This document shows positions 34,301-42,820 of a DNA stretch of 64,000 nucleotides, in pieces. The translations under genes and the position numbers were made by a program. This DNA is from Planctomycetota bacterium (GTDB lineage: Bacteria > Planctomycetota > Brocadiia > Brocadiales > Bathyanammoxibiaceae). Within the stretch, counting starts at the first letter, position 1. Each line of letters begins with the position of its first letter. A model generated the notes under the pieces. The model ran no database searches, was not told where the DNA came from, and worked only from the letters and a program-made list of their open reading frames with translations. Location of the stretch: the NCBI GenBank assembly GCA_016209685.1, contig JACQVQ010000009.1:186001-250000 (forward strand), given 5' to 3'.

Positions 34301-34326
34301 AAAAGAGTGGGAATTCCCACTCTTTT
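34301..34326 (-). terminator. Palindromic hairpin in the nusA leader (candidate attenuator)
   Basis: A perfect 26-base palindrome, AAAAGAGTGGGAA and its complement. On the minus strand it is followed by TTTTCTTTTA, about 25 bases before the nusA start. As no gene converges here, it is best explained as an attenuator of the nusA operon. Confidence 0.6.
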
Positions 34327-34545
34327 TGACCCTCCTTATCCCTTTTACAAGCCTTGGAATCTATTGACCTTAAAACATATAATCACTCTCTGCCGTATGC
34401 CTGAGTTTTGCCTTTATATAAATTCTATCCGTTACCCAATTTTTGTCAAGGTTTTTTATATTGCCTCGGTCTATTAACAATGTATAATCTCCGTTTTGCT
34501 GGCAAGACCTTCTCTTTAGATAGATAAGGAGTAACAGAAATCCCT

Positions 34546-35001
34546 ATGATAGAAGGAGTAAGAATTAAGACCCTGAGGGTCATCCCAGATGAACGGGGAC
34601 GGCTAGTGGAGATACTAAGACGTGATGACGAAATCTTCACAAAATTCGGACAAATTTACATAACTACTGCTTACCCTGGGGTGATAAAGGCATGGCATTA
34701 TCATAAGATACAAACAGATAATCTTGCGGCGGTAGCTGGCATGGCTAAGGTGGCCCTCTACGATGCCAGAGAAAACTCCCCGACCTACAAAAAGGTAGAG
34801 GAGTATTTTATAGGCGTCCATAACCCCCTCCTCATCCAGATTCCCCCAATGGTCTATCACGGCTATAAGTGCATAAGTAGCGAGGAGGCCATTGTGATAA
34901 ACTGTCCCACCGAACCTTATAACAGGACTACTCCTGACGAATGCAGGGTTGACCCCTTTAACAACGATATCCCCTATAACTGGCTTAAAAAGGATAGATA
35001 A
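34546..35001 (+). CDS. dTDP-4-dehydrorhamnose 3,5-epimerase-like protein
   Basis: 151 residues, a cupin of the RmlC/RfbC family. The segments VIPDERGRLVEILRRDDE, GVIKAWHYHKIQTDNLAAVAGMAKVALYDAR and QIPPMVYHGYKC carry the conserved His of the active site. It is shorter than typical RmlC (about 180 residues), as in the RmlC-like branch. These enzymes act on nucleotide-activated sugars for surface polysaccharides. Its expected neighbour, a sugar nucleotidyltransferase, starts 3 bases later but is broken off. Confidence 0.85.
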   Translation: MIEGVRIKTLRVIPDERGRLVEILRRDDEIFTKFGQIYITTAYPGVIKAWHYHKIQTDNLAAVAGMAKVALYDARENSPTYKKVEEYFIGVHNPLLIQIPPMVYHGYKCISSEEAIVINCPTEPYNRTTPDECRVDPFNNDIPYNWLKKDR

Positions 35002-35004
35002 CCC

Positions 35005-35043
35005 ATGAAGGGTGTAGTACTGGCAGGGGGCCTGGGCCAGCCT
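35005..35043 (+). pseudogene. N-terminal stump of a sugar-nucleotide (RmlA-like) nucleotidyltransferase
   Basis: ATG 35005 encodes MKGVVLAGGLG, the conserved start of glucose-1-phosphate thymidylyltransferase-type enzymes (usual form MKGxxLAGGxGxRL). It then loses similarity. The next gene, on the other strand, ends 16 bases further on. This is a deletion or rearrangement breakpoint of an rmlC-rmlA-type cluster. Confidence 0.7.
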
Positions 35044-35058
35044 GGAACCCATCTCAGA

Positions 35059-36468
35059 CTAAGGCGAATTCAGGGGTTCAGGCGATTCCTTCTGGAAGTA
35101 ATCCTTTGTCTTATCCCTCACCACATTGGAGAGGAATAGCAGGGCAATTAGGTTGGGCAGGGCCATTAGACCGTTGGCCAAATCTGCAAAATTCCAGACT
35201 ATCTCCAGTTTCATCACCGCCCCCACTAATAGGGCCAGGAGGAAGATGGTCTTATAAAACGGTATGTAGGCCATGCCAAGCAGGTGTTCCACGCAGCGCT
35301 CTCCATAGTAGTACCAGCCGAGGATGGAGGTATAGGCAAAGAGGGTGAGGCTCACGGGTACTACGAACCCCCCAATCCCTGGGAGTTGGGCCTGGAAGGC
35401 CCTGGAGGTCAGTACGGCCCCATTCAAACCCTCTCTCCACAGGTCGCTCGTTATCACCACCAAGGCAGTCACGGTACATACTACTATAGTATCCAGGAAA
35501 GGTTCCAGGAGGGCCACCAGTCCTCCCTTTACCGGGTGGTCAGTCATTATGGCGGCATAGGCAATGGGGGCACTCCCCAGACCTGCCTCGTTAGAGAATA
35601 CACCCCTGGCCACACCCATTCTCATGGCCAGCCATACACCGCCCCCAGCAAAGCCCCCCACCACCGCCCCTGGTGAGGGGGTGCAGGAGATTATCTCCCA
35701 CAGGGCCGGGATTATCCTGTGGCTGTTCAGGGCCAGGGAGGCTAACCCTGCCAGGAGATAGCCCATCACCATAAACGGTACCAGGTAACTAGCCACCCTG
35801 GCAATACGCCTCAGTCCCCCTACTATCACTAAAACAGTGGCAAAAAATAGGACAACGCCGATTATTCCCCTCAGGTAGGACAGGCTCAATGGGGTGAGGC
35901 GTGACAGGGGTTCTGCCAGGGCGTTGCTTATGGAATTGGATTGTACCATGTTACCTGCACCAAGGGCGGCCATGACACCGCAGGCAGAGAACGTGAGGGC
36001 AAGGGGTCTGTAACGCCGGCCGAGACCTTTCTCAATATAGTACATCGGCCCTCCTCTGGTGTGTCCATATACGGACTTCTCCCTGTAGGTAAGGGCCAGG
36101 ACGCACTCCGAATACTTGGTGGCCATCCCGAGGAGGGCTACCACCCACATCCACAGCAGTGCCCCAGGTCCACCTACCGATATGGCCGTGGCTACCCCCA
36201 CTATATTCCCCGTTCCTATGGTAGAAGACAGGACGGTGCTCAATGCCTGGTAGTAGCTTAGTTCACCTAGTTGCCCCCTTTTTCCTCCCCCGGCTGAGAG
36301 ATGGTGGGTAGGCAGGATAAACCTGAAGGCCGTCCCGAACCCCTTTACCTGGATAAACCGAAGTTTTACGGTGAGATAGAGTCCCGTCCCCGTCAGGAGG
36401 GCACTAAGTGGGAGACCCCATAGGTAAGTGGAGACCGTCCACAGGAACTCGTTGAGGCTATCTAGCAT
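35059..36468 (-). CDS. Sodium:alanine (AgcS family) symporter
   Basis: 469 residues with about ten membrane helices. The AgcS signature is present: SSTIGTGNIVGVATAISVGGPGALLWMWV (about 85-113) and GVFSNEAGLGSAPIAYA (about 285-301). It imports alanine or glycine with sodium. An alanine dehydrogenase lies about 8 kb away, so alanine catabolism is a plausible link but the two are not in one operon. It begins 32 bases after the next minus-strand gene's border and converges on the broken rmlA stump. Confidence 0.93.
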   Translation of the reverse strand: MLDSLNEFLWTVSTYLWGLPLSALLTGTGLYLTVKLRFIQVKGFGTAFRFILPTHHLSAGGGKRGQLGELSYYQALSTVLSSTIGTGNIVGVATAISVGGPGALLWMWVVALLGMATKYSECVLALTYREKSVYGHTRGGPMYYIEKGLGRRYRPLALTFSACGVMAALGAGNMVQSNSISNALAEPLSRLTPLSLSYLRGIIGVVLFFATVLVIVGGLRRIARVASYLVPFMVMGYLLAGLASLALNSHRIIPALWEIISCTPSPGAVVGGFAGGGVWLAMRMGVARGVFSNEAGLGSAPIAYAAIMTDHPVKGGLVALLEPFLDTIVVCTVTALVVITSDLWREGLNGAVLTSRAFQAQLPGIGGFVVPVSLTLFAYTSILGWYYYGERCVEHLLGMAYIPFYKTIFLLALLVGAVMKLEIVWNFADLANGLMALPNLIALLFLSNVVRDKTKDYFQKESPEPLNSP

Positions 36469-36501
36469 AACGGTGTTTCTGTGTGAGGTGGGCTGGATTT
36501 A

Positions 36502-36921
36502 TCACAGGCAGGACAGGATGGCCTCTCTGTATCTCAAAAAATCCTTCAGACGATGGTTAAGGATGTCCACCATTATAGAAGGTTCTATCCTGTCGTAGTG
36601 GTGCACTAGGATATTTCTAAACTTTGCCATTTTCTCCATGGCCTCTTGAAGTTCGCCATGGAGGAGTCCTTCTTCTTTTAGTACCTTGAAGGTGTCGGCA
36701 TAACTTACAGGGACACGATACCCTTTATCTGAAATAACGTGGTTTGCAATATCCGCGCAAAGTTCTATCATTATTTGAAGCGTCCTCTCGGCCACCCGCT
36801 GGACCTTCCAGTCTTTACTGTACGCCTCCACTGTAATTGGAGTGATCTCTTGAATCTGGGCCAAATGCCTCTCTAGTTCCGCAAACTTTCTCAGCACCAG
36901 TGGCCTATCTACCAAGGCCAA
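36502..36921 (-). CDS. HepT-like ribonuclease toxin (DUF86)
   Basis: 139 residues. The HepT (HEPN) motif RNILVHHYDRI with R-x4-H-x-Y is at about residues 102-112. The start is TTG 36921, or TTG 36915 which has better spacing from AGGAG. HEPN ribonucleases of this type form a toxin-antitoxin pair with an MntA nucleotidyltransferase that AMPylates the Tyr of the motif. The upstream MntA gene overlaps by 17 bases, as is usual for this pair. Confidence 0.85.
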   Translation of the reverse strand: MALVDRPLVLRKFAELERHLAQIQEITPITVEAYSKDWKVQRVAERTLQIMIELCADIANHVISDKGYRVPVSYADTFKVLKEEGLLHGELQEAMEKMAKFRNILVHHYDRIEPSIMVDILNHRLKDFLRYREAILSCL

Positions 36922-37333
36922 ATCTCCTGAAGAGTATGTCCTGTTCTTTTACTGAAAAATCAAAATACTCCCTCAAGGTCAGGGATTCAAAGGAGTGTCT
37001 TAAGGCAGGCAACTTGTCAACCAGTATCTCCTTGTGCCTGATTATCCTTGCCTTTAGAGGTAGGGGGGCCGTATTGAGTACAACCAGGTCTATCTCTTCA
37101 GTCTTCAAGAGTTCCGTCAACCTGCCCAATATTTCAAACCTTTCCTGCAAGATATCTGAATCCTCTGCTAGATAGACCGCAATGTCAACATCACTCAGTG
37201 GCCTGACCTCTCCTCCAACCAGACTACCAAAGAGATAGGCAAAGACCACCCTGGGGTGGGTCTGGAGGTAGTCCTTTGCCCCAGGAAGGAGTTGGAGGAT
37301 GTCTTTGGGAAGGGGATGGTATTTGATTGTCAT
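36905..37333 (-). CDS. MntA-like nucleotidyltransferase antitoxin
   Basis: 142 residues from ATG 37333; a GTG 36 bases earlier is possible. The minimal nucleotidyltransferase motif is FGSLVGGEVRPLSDVDIAVYL (G-S-x11-D-x-D), followed by DLVVLNTAPLPLKARII. MntA proteins neutralise HepT by AMPylation. It comes first in the pair, matching the standard order. Confidence 0.85.
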   Translation of the reverse strand: MTIKYHPLPKDILQLLPGAKDYLQTHPRVVFAYLFGSLVGGEVRPLSDVDIAVYLAEDSDILQERFEILGRLTELLKTEEIDLVVLNTAPLPLKARIIRHKEILVDKLPALRHSFESLTLREYFDFSVKEQDILFRRFGLGR

Positions 37334-37414
37334 AGGCCTGTTTGCATCGTGTGGGGTATGTCCACCCAAAAGGTATACCAGTAAAGATAGGCAGATGCGT
37401 CCCTGGCCTACCTA

Positions 37415-37936
37415 TCAATACTGGACAAGGGAGAATACGTCGTGACCTCCAAGCGGTTTTCTACCACCCAGAAAGGTCAGTTCCACCAAGAAGGCACAGC
37501 CCACCACCTGGCCGCCCATAGACTCTATAAGCTTACAGCAGGCCGCCATGGTGCCCCCTGTGGCCAGGACGTCGTCCAGCAAGAGCACCCTGTCTCCCGG
37601 TCTGACTGCGTCTTCGTGTATCTCCAGGCTATCAGTACTGTATTCAGTCTGGTAGGTTGCCTTCTTGCGTAGGTAGGGTAACTTGCCTGGCTTTCGCACA
37701 GGGACAAAGCCTGCTCCCAGGTTGTAGGCCACCGTGGGGCCTAGTATGAAACCCCTGGCCTCCGCCGCCACTACGAGGGAGACTGCCTGGCGCCTGTAAT
37801 GCTCGGTAAAGGCATCTACTGCCTCCCTGAAGGCCCTGGGGTCCTTTAGTAATGGAGTAATATCTTTAAAGACTATGCCTTTCTTAGGAAAATCTGGGAC
37901 GTCTCGTATAAAGCTCTTTAGTTGGTTGTTTCCCAA
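37415..37936 (-). CDS. apt: Adenine phosphoribosyltransferase
   Basis: 173 residues, normal length. The start is TTG 37936 with AGGAGG at a long distance upstream. Apt motifs are FPKKGIVFKDITPLLKD, VVAAEARGFILGP, FVPVRKPGKLPY and the PRPP loop VLLLDDVLATGGTM. It salvages adenine to AMP. The gene lies 5 bases after the sigma factor gene. Confidence 0.96.
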   Translation of the reverse strand: MGNNQLKSFIRDVPDFPKKGIVFKDITPLLKDPRAFREAVDAFTEHYRRQAVSLVVAAEARGFILGPTVAYNLGAGFVPVRKPGKLPYLRKKATYQTEYSTDSLEIHEDAVRPGDRVLLLDDVLATGGTMAACCKLIESMGGQVVGCAFLVELTFLGGRKPLGGHDVFSLVQY

Positions 37937-37941
37937 GGTCG

Positions 37942-38691
37942 TTATGGCCCCTCCTGGGCGACTATCGCATAAAGTTTGCGCAGGGCCTCTCTCTCTATCT
38001 GGCGGACCCTCTCCCTGCTTAGGTGGAGTTCCTTGCCTATCTCTCTCAACGTAGTGGGCTCGTTGTTGTCCAGACCGAAGCGCTTCTTGATTATGAATGC
38101 CTCCCTGCTGTCCAGGGCTTCCACTAGCTTGTGCACACGCTCCTTTTCAAAGACCTCCAGAAGTTCTTCGTCAGGGGTGCTAGTCCGCAAGTCAGCAATA
38201 CCGTCAATGAGCGTCCATATGCTATCAAGGTTGGGCTCGTCGGGGCCTGGCTCAGTTGGGGTGGGTTCCACGGCATCAAGGGATACCTTTTCTTTCTCCT
38301 CCGGGGCATGATGCCGCCTCTCTGCCACGTAGGCAGGTCTGCGTATGAATCTACCCGTGTTGGTCAAGGCCCGTCTTACGGCCTGTTTTATCCACCAGGT
38401 AGCGTAAGTGCTGAAGCGGTAACCCTCGCTACAGTCGTAGCCGTCTACGGCCTTTATAAGACCTATATTGCCTTCTTCAATAAGGTCTACGTCGGAGAGG
38501 CCGCGATAGCGGTAATGCTTGGCTATGCTAACTACCAGGGGCAGGTTGGACTCTATGAGGGTCTTTCTGGCCTCCTGGTCTCCTTCCGTTATCTGGTGGG
38601 CTAAAGCCCGCTCCTCTTCTGGAGTAAGTTTGCGCCTGACCTTACTCATTTCCTTTAGATAGGTCTGGAGGTCTGATTCTATCTTGGCCAT
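37942..38691 (-). CDS. Sigma-70 family RNA polymerase sigma factor
   Basis: 249 residues from ATG 38691. Region 1.2 (SDLQTYLKEMSKVRRKLTPEEE) is followed by region 2 (HYRYRGLSDVDLIEEGNIGLIKAVDGYDCSEGYRFSTYATWWIKQAVRRAL), region 3 and region 4 (TLREIGKELHLSRERVRQIEREAL). It lacks region 1.1 and the long insert of a primary RpoD, so it is a group 2 or small RpoD/RpoS-like sigma factor. Upstream DNA includes a GTAGGGGC palindrome that an extended start would translate, which argues for the ATG used here. Confidence 0.9.
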   Translation of the reverse strand: MAKIESDLQTYLKEMSKVRRKLTPEEERALAHQITEGDQEARKTLIESNLPLVVSIAKHYRYRGLSDVDLIEEGNIGLIKAVDGYDCSEGYRFSTYATWWIKQAVRRALTNTGRFIRRPAYVAERRHHAPEEKEKVSLDAVEPTPTEPGPDEPNLDSIWTLIDGIADLRTSTPDEELLEVFEKERVHKLVEALDSREAFIIKKRFGLDNNEPTTLREIGKELHLSRERVRQIEREALRKLYAIVAQEGP

Positions 38692-38732
38692 TACTTCGCT
38701 CCGTTTGAGGTTTCGCCCTAGACCCGCTCGAA

Positions 38733-38760
38733 GTAGGAGCACGTTGCAACGTGCCCCTAC
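38733..38760. repeat. GTAGGAGC/GTAGGGGC palindrome
   Basis: GTAGGAGCACGTTG pairs with CAACGTGCCCCTAC, with one mismatch. It lies between rpsA and the sigma factor gene and is the same family as 3284-3311. Confidence 0.88.
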
Positions 38761-38766
38761 ACAGGT

Positions 38767-40440
38767 TTAGGCCTTTTCCGCCTCTTGTAGGTCCCCGCGG
38801 TTGGTAGCCTGCCTCAGACTCAGGCCCAGCTTCCTCTGTCCTACGTCCAGCTTTATGATCTTTACCTCTACCTCCTGCCCTTCTGAGACTATGTCTTTGG
38901 GGTCGGAGACCTTCTTTTCGGCAAGTTCTGAGATGTGGAGGAGCCCCTCTACCCCTGACTCCAGTTCTACGAAGGCACCAAAGTTGGTGAGCTTGGTCAC
39001 CCTGCCCTTTACTACGTCCCCTACGCTGTATTTCTCAGATACCTTCTTCTCCCAGGGGTCTTCTACCAGTTGTTTTGTACCCAGGGCTACCCGTTTCTTC
39101 TCTTTATCTACCGATAGTACCACGGCCTCTATCGTCTCCCCCTTCTTGAAGACCTCAGAGGGGTGGGTTACCTTCTTAGACCAGGATACGTCTGAGATGT
39201 GTAGCAAGCCGTCTATGCCCTCCTCAATCTCAACGAATACCCCATAGCTGGTGAGGTTTCTCACCTTTCCCTTGACCTTGGTACCCGGGGCATACTTCTC
39301 TTCAATTACGTCCCATGGGTTGGCCTCCACTTGTTTCATGCTAAGGGATATTTCCTGCTTTTCTTTGTTGACCTTGAGGACCACCACTTCTACCGTATCC
39401 CCGATGGAGACCATTTCTGTGGGTTGGTTCACCCGCCTCGTCCAGGACATCTCCGATATATGCACCAGTCCTTCAATGCCGTCCTCTAGTTTGACGAAGG
39501 CACCGTAAGGCATTATGTTCACCACCTGACCCCTGGTCTTGGTCCCGGAAGGATACTTTTCTTCTACCTTTGTCCAGGGGCTCTCCAACTTCTGCTTCAG
39601 CCCCAGGGCTATCTTCTCTTTTTCCTTATCTACGTCTAATATCTTTACCTCTACTTCTTGTCCTATTGAGAGCAGTTCAGAGGGGTGGTTTATCCGTCCC
39701 CAACTCATATCGGTAATGTGAAGAAGGCCGTCCAGACCTCCCAGGTCCACAAAGGCCCCAAAATCGGCAAGGTTCTTTACAATACCCTTTCTCAACTCTC
39801 CCACCTGGATTTCAGACAGTAGTTGTTGTTTCTGCTTCTCCCTGCCCTCTTCCAGGAGTTTTCTGCGGGAGACCACGATGTTTTGCCTGGTCTCGTCTAT
39901 CTTGAGGATTTTACAGGTCACCTCTTTGCCTATGTACTCTCCTATGTCTCCTGGGAGTTTGATGTCTATCTGGGAGGCGGGGAGGAAGACAGGTATGCCC
40001 AGGTCTACGAGGAGGCCCCCTTTTATCTTTCGCATGACACGCCCCTTAACTACATCCCCTTCCTTATACTGGGTTACTATCCTCTCCCAGCCCCTGATAC
40101 GGTCTGCTTTACGTTTGGAGAGTCTTATCAGCCCGGAATCGGCCTCCACTGCCTCCAGGAGCACCTCAATTTCGTCCCCTACCTTTACCTCAGACAGGTC
40201 TTCAAACTCCTCCGCGGGGACTGCCCCTTCGGACTTGTAACCCCCATCCACAATTATTTCTGTGGGGGTTATTGCCAGCACCCTTCCTTTAAGGATAGAA
40301 CCCACTTCAAAGGATTTAATGGATTCGGTATAGAGCTTCTCCATCTCCTCAGGCACCCTGGTCCCCAAGGCATCCTCTACTTCTCTGCTAATCGCTTCCT
40401 GGTCTATTTCAAATCTTCTGAATAAGTCTAACTTTGGCAT
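38767..40440 (-). CDS. rpsA: 30S ribosomal protein S1
   Basis: 557 residues with six S1 RNA-binding domains, each ending in a motif such as DGLLHITDMSWGRINHPSE, EGLVHISEMSWTRRVNQPTE or DGLLHISDVSWSKKVTHPSE. It binds mRNA leaders on the 30S subunit. It follows plsC and cmk, a gene order seen in several phyla. Confidence 0.96.
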   Translation of the reverse strand: MPKLDLFRRFEIDQEAISREVEDALGTRVPEEMEKLYTESIKSFEVGSILKGRVLAITPTEIIVDGGYKSEGAVPAEEFEDLSEVKVGDEIEVLLEAVEADSGLIRLSKRKADRIRGWERIVTQYKEGDVVKGRVMRKIKGGLLVDLGIPVFLPASQIDIKLPGDIGEYIGKEVTCKILKIDETRQNIVVSRRKLLEEGREKQKQQLLSEIQVGELRKGIVKNLADFGAFVDLGGLDGLLHITDMSWGRINHPSELLSIGQEVEVKILDVDKEKEKIALGLKQKLESPWTKVEEKYPSGTKTRGQVVNIMPYGAFVKLEDGIEGLVHISEMSWTRRVNQPTEMVSIGDTVEVVVLKVNKEKQEISLSMKQVEANPWDVIEEKYAPGTKVKGKVRNLTSYGVFVEIEEGIDGLLHISDVSWSKKVTHPSEVFKKGETIEAVVLSVDKEKKRVALGTKQLVEDPWEKKVSEKYSVGDVVKGRVTKLTNFGAFVELESGVEGLLHISELAEKKVSDPKDIVSEGQEVEVKIIKLDVGQRKLGLSLRQATNRGDLQEAEKA

Positions 40441-40476
40441 TTAGCTCCTTCCTTAATCCCAAATCCCTTTGAACCT

Positions 40477-41121
40477 TTAAACCCTTGAAGATGGAGACCG
40501 ATTCTCCCTCATAGGGGTCTGTAAATCTAACATCCCTTGCCTTATCCTCTGGGAAAGCCGGCTCTCGGACCCATCCCAGTAAAGGGGTGGACCGAAGGCC
40601 ACCTTTATAGGCTTAAACCTGAACAGTTTCCTCGTCCTAGGCCAGGCCTCGTAGGCCCCATGTATCACGGCCGGTATTACCGGGGAACCCGACCTGTGGG
40701 CTATCAACTCTATCCCTGGGTACAGCTCTCCAATGGAGCCGTCCCTGGTACGGGTACCCTCGGGGAAGATCAGTACAACCTTCCCCGCAGTCAACCTATT
40801 TATGGCCTCCCTAAGGCCACCACTGTCCTTGCCTCCCTCTTTCAATGGGAAGGCGTTCAGAGACTCTATGAGCCACCGGAACAGGGCGCTTTTATAAAAG
40901 AGGGACTGTCTCGCCATGCTGTGTATCTGGCGGGGGAGTCCTACTCCTATGAGAAGGGGGTCCATGTAACTCTGATGATTACTTACGATAAGGACCCCAC
41001 CCTGGCAAGGTATATTTTCCCTACCATAGGCCCTATATCTTAAAAGGGCGCAAAATAGAGGCTGGGCCAGGATACGTAGTAACCCGTACCAGAGGGCCCT
41101 CAGCACCTCTTTTAGGAGCAT
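40477..41121 (-). CDS. plsC: 1-acyl-sn-glycerol-3-phosphate acyltransferase
   Basis: 214 residues. The PlsC motifs are SNHQSYMDPLLIG (H-x4-D) and FPEGTRTRDGSIGE, with VIPAVIHGAYEAWP after them. The enzyme adds a second acyl chain to make phosphatidic acid at the inner membrane. It lies between cmk and rpsA on the same strand. Confidence 0.93.
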   Translation of the reverse strand: MLLKEVLRALWYGLLRILAQPLFCALLRYRAYGRENIPCQGGVLIVSNHQSYMDPLLIGVGLPRQIHSMARQSLFYKSALFRWLIESLNAFPLKEGGKDSGGLREAINRLTAGKVVLIFPEGTRTRDGSIGELYPGIELIAHRSGSPVIPAVIHGAYEAWPRTRKLFRFKPIKVAFGPPLYWDGSESRLSQRIRQGMLDLQTPMRENRSPSSRV

Positions 41122-41191
41122 ATTTTACCTTACCTACCCCCCTCTTTGCAAGACTGGATACTACCCCTCTACAAATTTCCATTTTTTATGG

Positions 41192-41839
41192 TCAAATCTT
41201 CTTCAATAACACTTCCACTACCTCTTCCGGTGCAAGGTCAGTAGTATCAAAGTATATGAAATCATCACCCATCTTCAGGGGTGAGGCCTCTCTGGAGGTG
41301 TCTCTCTCGTCCCTTTTCTTAAGCTCTTCCAGGACATCCTGATAAGTTATCCCCTTCGTGGTCTCAAGGAGTTCAAGGTATCTCCTCCGTGCCCTCTCTT
41401 CTACCCCGGCGTCCAGATAAAACTTTCTCTCGGCACTGGGAAAAACTACCGTGCCAGTGTCTCTCCCTTCGGCCACAGCACTTACACCTTCTGACGCCAT
41501 CCTCTGTTGCTCTACCAGCCTCTCCCTCAACGCAGGGCGGCTGGCTATATAGTGGATGTTCCCCGTCACCTCAGGGGTGCGTATTGCCTCGCTCACGTCT
41601 TTGCCGTCTAAAAAGACCCTGGTACCGCCCTCGGAATTTCTGAGTTCTATCTTAGTTTCCTGCAAGAGTTGCTTGAGGAGGGCCTCATCCTTCATGTTTA
41701 CGCCCACCCTCATGGCCTTCAGGGTAAAGGCCCTGTAAAAGGCCCCTGTATCAATGTACCTGTAGCCCAGTCTCTTTGCCAGGGTCTGGGCAACGGTGCT
41801 CTTACCAGAACCTGCAGGGCCATCTATAGTTATAATCAA
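41192..41839 (-). CDS. cmk: Cytidylate kinase
   Basis: 215 residues. The P-loop is IDGPAGSGKSTVAQTLAKRLGYRYIDTGAFYRAFTLKA, with the CMP-binding segments EGRDTGTVVFP and ASPLKMGDDFIYFDTT. It phosphorylates CMP and dCMP. It is first in the cmk-plsC-rpsA series. Confidence 0.95.
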   Translation of the reverse strand: MIITIDGPAGSGKSTVAQTLAKRLGYRYIDTGAFYRAFTLKAMRVGVNMKDEALLKQLLQETKIELRNSEGGTRVFLDGKDVSEAIRTPEVTGNIHYIASRPALRERLVEQQRMASEGVSAVAEGRDTGTVVFPSAERKFYLDAGVEERARRRYLELLETTKGITYQDVLEELKKRDERDTSREASPLKMGDDFIYFDTTDLAPEEVVEVLLKKI

Positions 41840-42145
41840 AGATGCCTACCTCCACTCCGCCCCAGGCGGACGGATTCGCCTTTGGCGAACTTCCCTTACC
41901 CCCGTACTTTAAGGTACTGAGTGAGTACAGTGGAAGTAATCTCTTAATTTATCAGAAGACCACCACCATTTCAACTGATTTTTATACCATTGTGCATTAG
42001 CTGAAGACAAATTACAATCCTCTCTATCTGTCCCTAACCCCTACTCCCTAACCCCTATTCCCTAGTTAAGAAAACCCCTTGATTTTTGGCAAGGGCTGGG
42101 GTATTTTCTTCAGAAGGATATCAATGGGAAAAGGAGGAGGCCCTA
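41840..42145. other. Divergent intergenic region with repeats
   Basis: 306 bases without a supported gene. Near 41860-41890 are CCGCCCCAGGCGG and TTCGCCTTTGGCGAA palindromes. At 42032-42066 a CCCTAACCCCTACTCCC tandem tract occurs, the inverse of the TAGGGAG tracts seen elsewhere. An AGGAGGAGG ribosome site at the end serves the next gene. Confidence 0.6.
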
Positions 42146-42451
42146 ATGGGATACATTTTAGCAGATAGATTCTGGAAGGTAGTCATAGTAGCCTTTGTGG
42201 TCGGTCTGTACTTCCTGGGTTATGCCATCATCTCCGGCCAGCCAGCCAACAGGGACGTCCCTATCCTCCCTATGAGGGGAGTGGCCCTGTCATCCCTGGA
42301 GGCCAGTCCTCATGTAGAATGGAAACTCTCGCCTGAGATGACTACCCCCGAAGAGGTCTTAAAATTTGTTAATTCCCGTGAGTTGCACAGTTTCCAGGTA
42401 CTCACAGACGTCCATCAGGGAGGTTGGCACTTTCATGTTATTTATGAGTAG
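42146..42451 (+). CDS. Small single-pass membrane protein, unknown function
   Basis: 101 residues from ATG 42146, chosen for the GGAGGAGG 5 bases upstream. One membrane helix (about 11-28) is followed by a soluble domain with TPEEVLKFVNSRELHSFQVLTDVHQGGWHFHVIYE. The C-terminal His-rich end (GGWHFHV) is notable. No family is recognised. It precedes the yggT-like and deoC genes. Confidence 0.7.
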   Translation: MGYILADRFWKVVIVAFVVGLYFLGYAIISGQPANRDVPILPMRGVALSSLEASPHVEWKLSPEMTTPEEVLKFVNSRELHSFQVLTDVHQGGWHFHVIYE

Positions 42452-42509
42452 TTAATAGGGGCGACAGGATGCACCCTGCAAGACCACACCTTCTACTAAA
42501 AGGAGCACC

Positions 42510-42749
42510 ATGACAGGAGGGCCAATCCAGGGGCTTATAAGCCTTTATGAACTCATCCTTTTTGTGAGGATTTTCCTTAGCTGGATACCCCACGAGAGTG
42601 ACCACCCGGTAGTTGAATTCCTCCACAAGGTTACAGACCCTGTGCTGGAGCCGGTAAGGAAGGTCGTCCCTCCTGTAGGTAACATAGACGCCTCCCCTAT
42701 AGTTGTTTTCTTCGGCCTGGAGTTCCTCAAACGTATCATTATTTTCTGA
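42510..42749 (+). CDS. YggT family membrane protein
   Basis: 79 residues with two hydrophobic segments. The family signature is ILFVRIFLSWIPHE and VTDPVLEPVRKVVPPVGNIDASPIVVFFGLEFL. YggT proteins are inner-membrane proteins linked to cell envelope or osmotic functions; the precise activity is unknown. AAAGGAG precedes the ATG. Confidence 0.9.
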   Translation: MTGGPIQGLISLYELILFVRIFLSWIPHESDHPVVEFLHKVTDPVLEPVRKVVPPVGNIDASPIVVFFGLEFLKRIIIF

Positions 42750-42820
42750 CCCGTTCGGGGGCAGACTACTCCCCTGCAGAGGATACTACAACGAGACCCA
42801 CACCCCAAGAGCTGGCAGGG

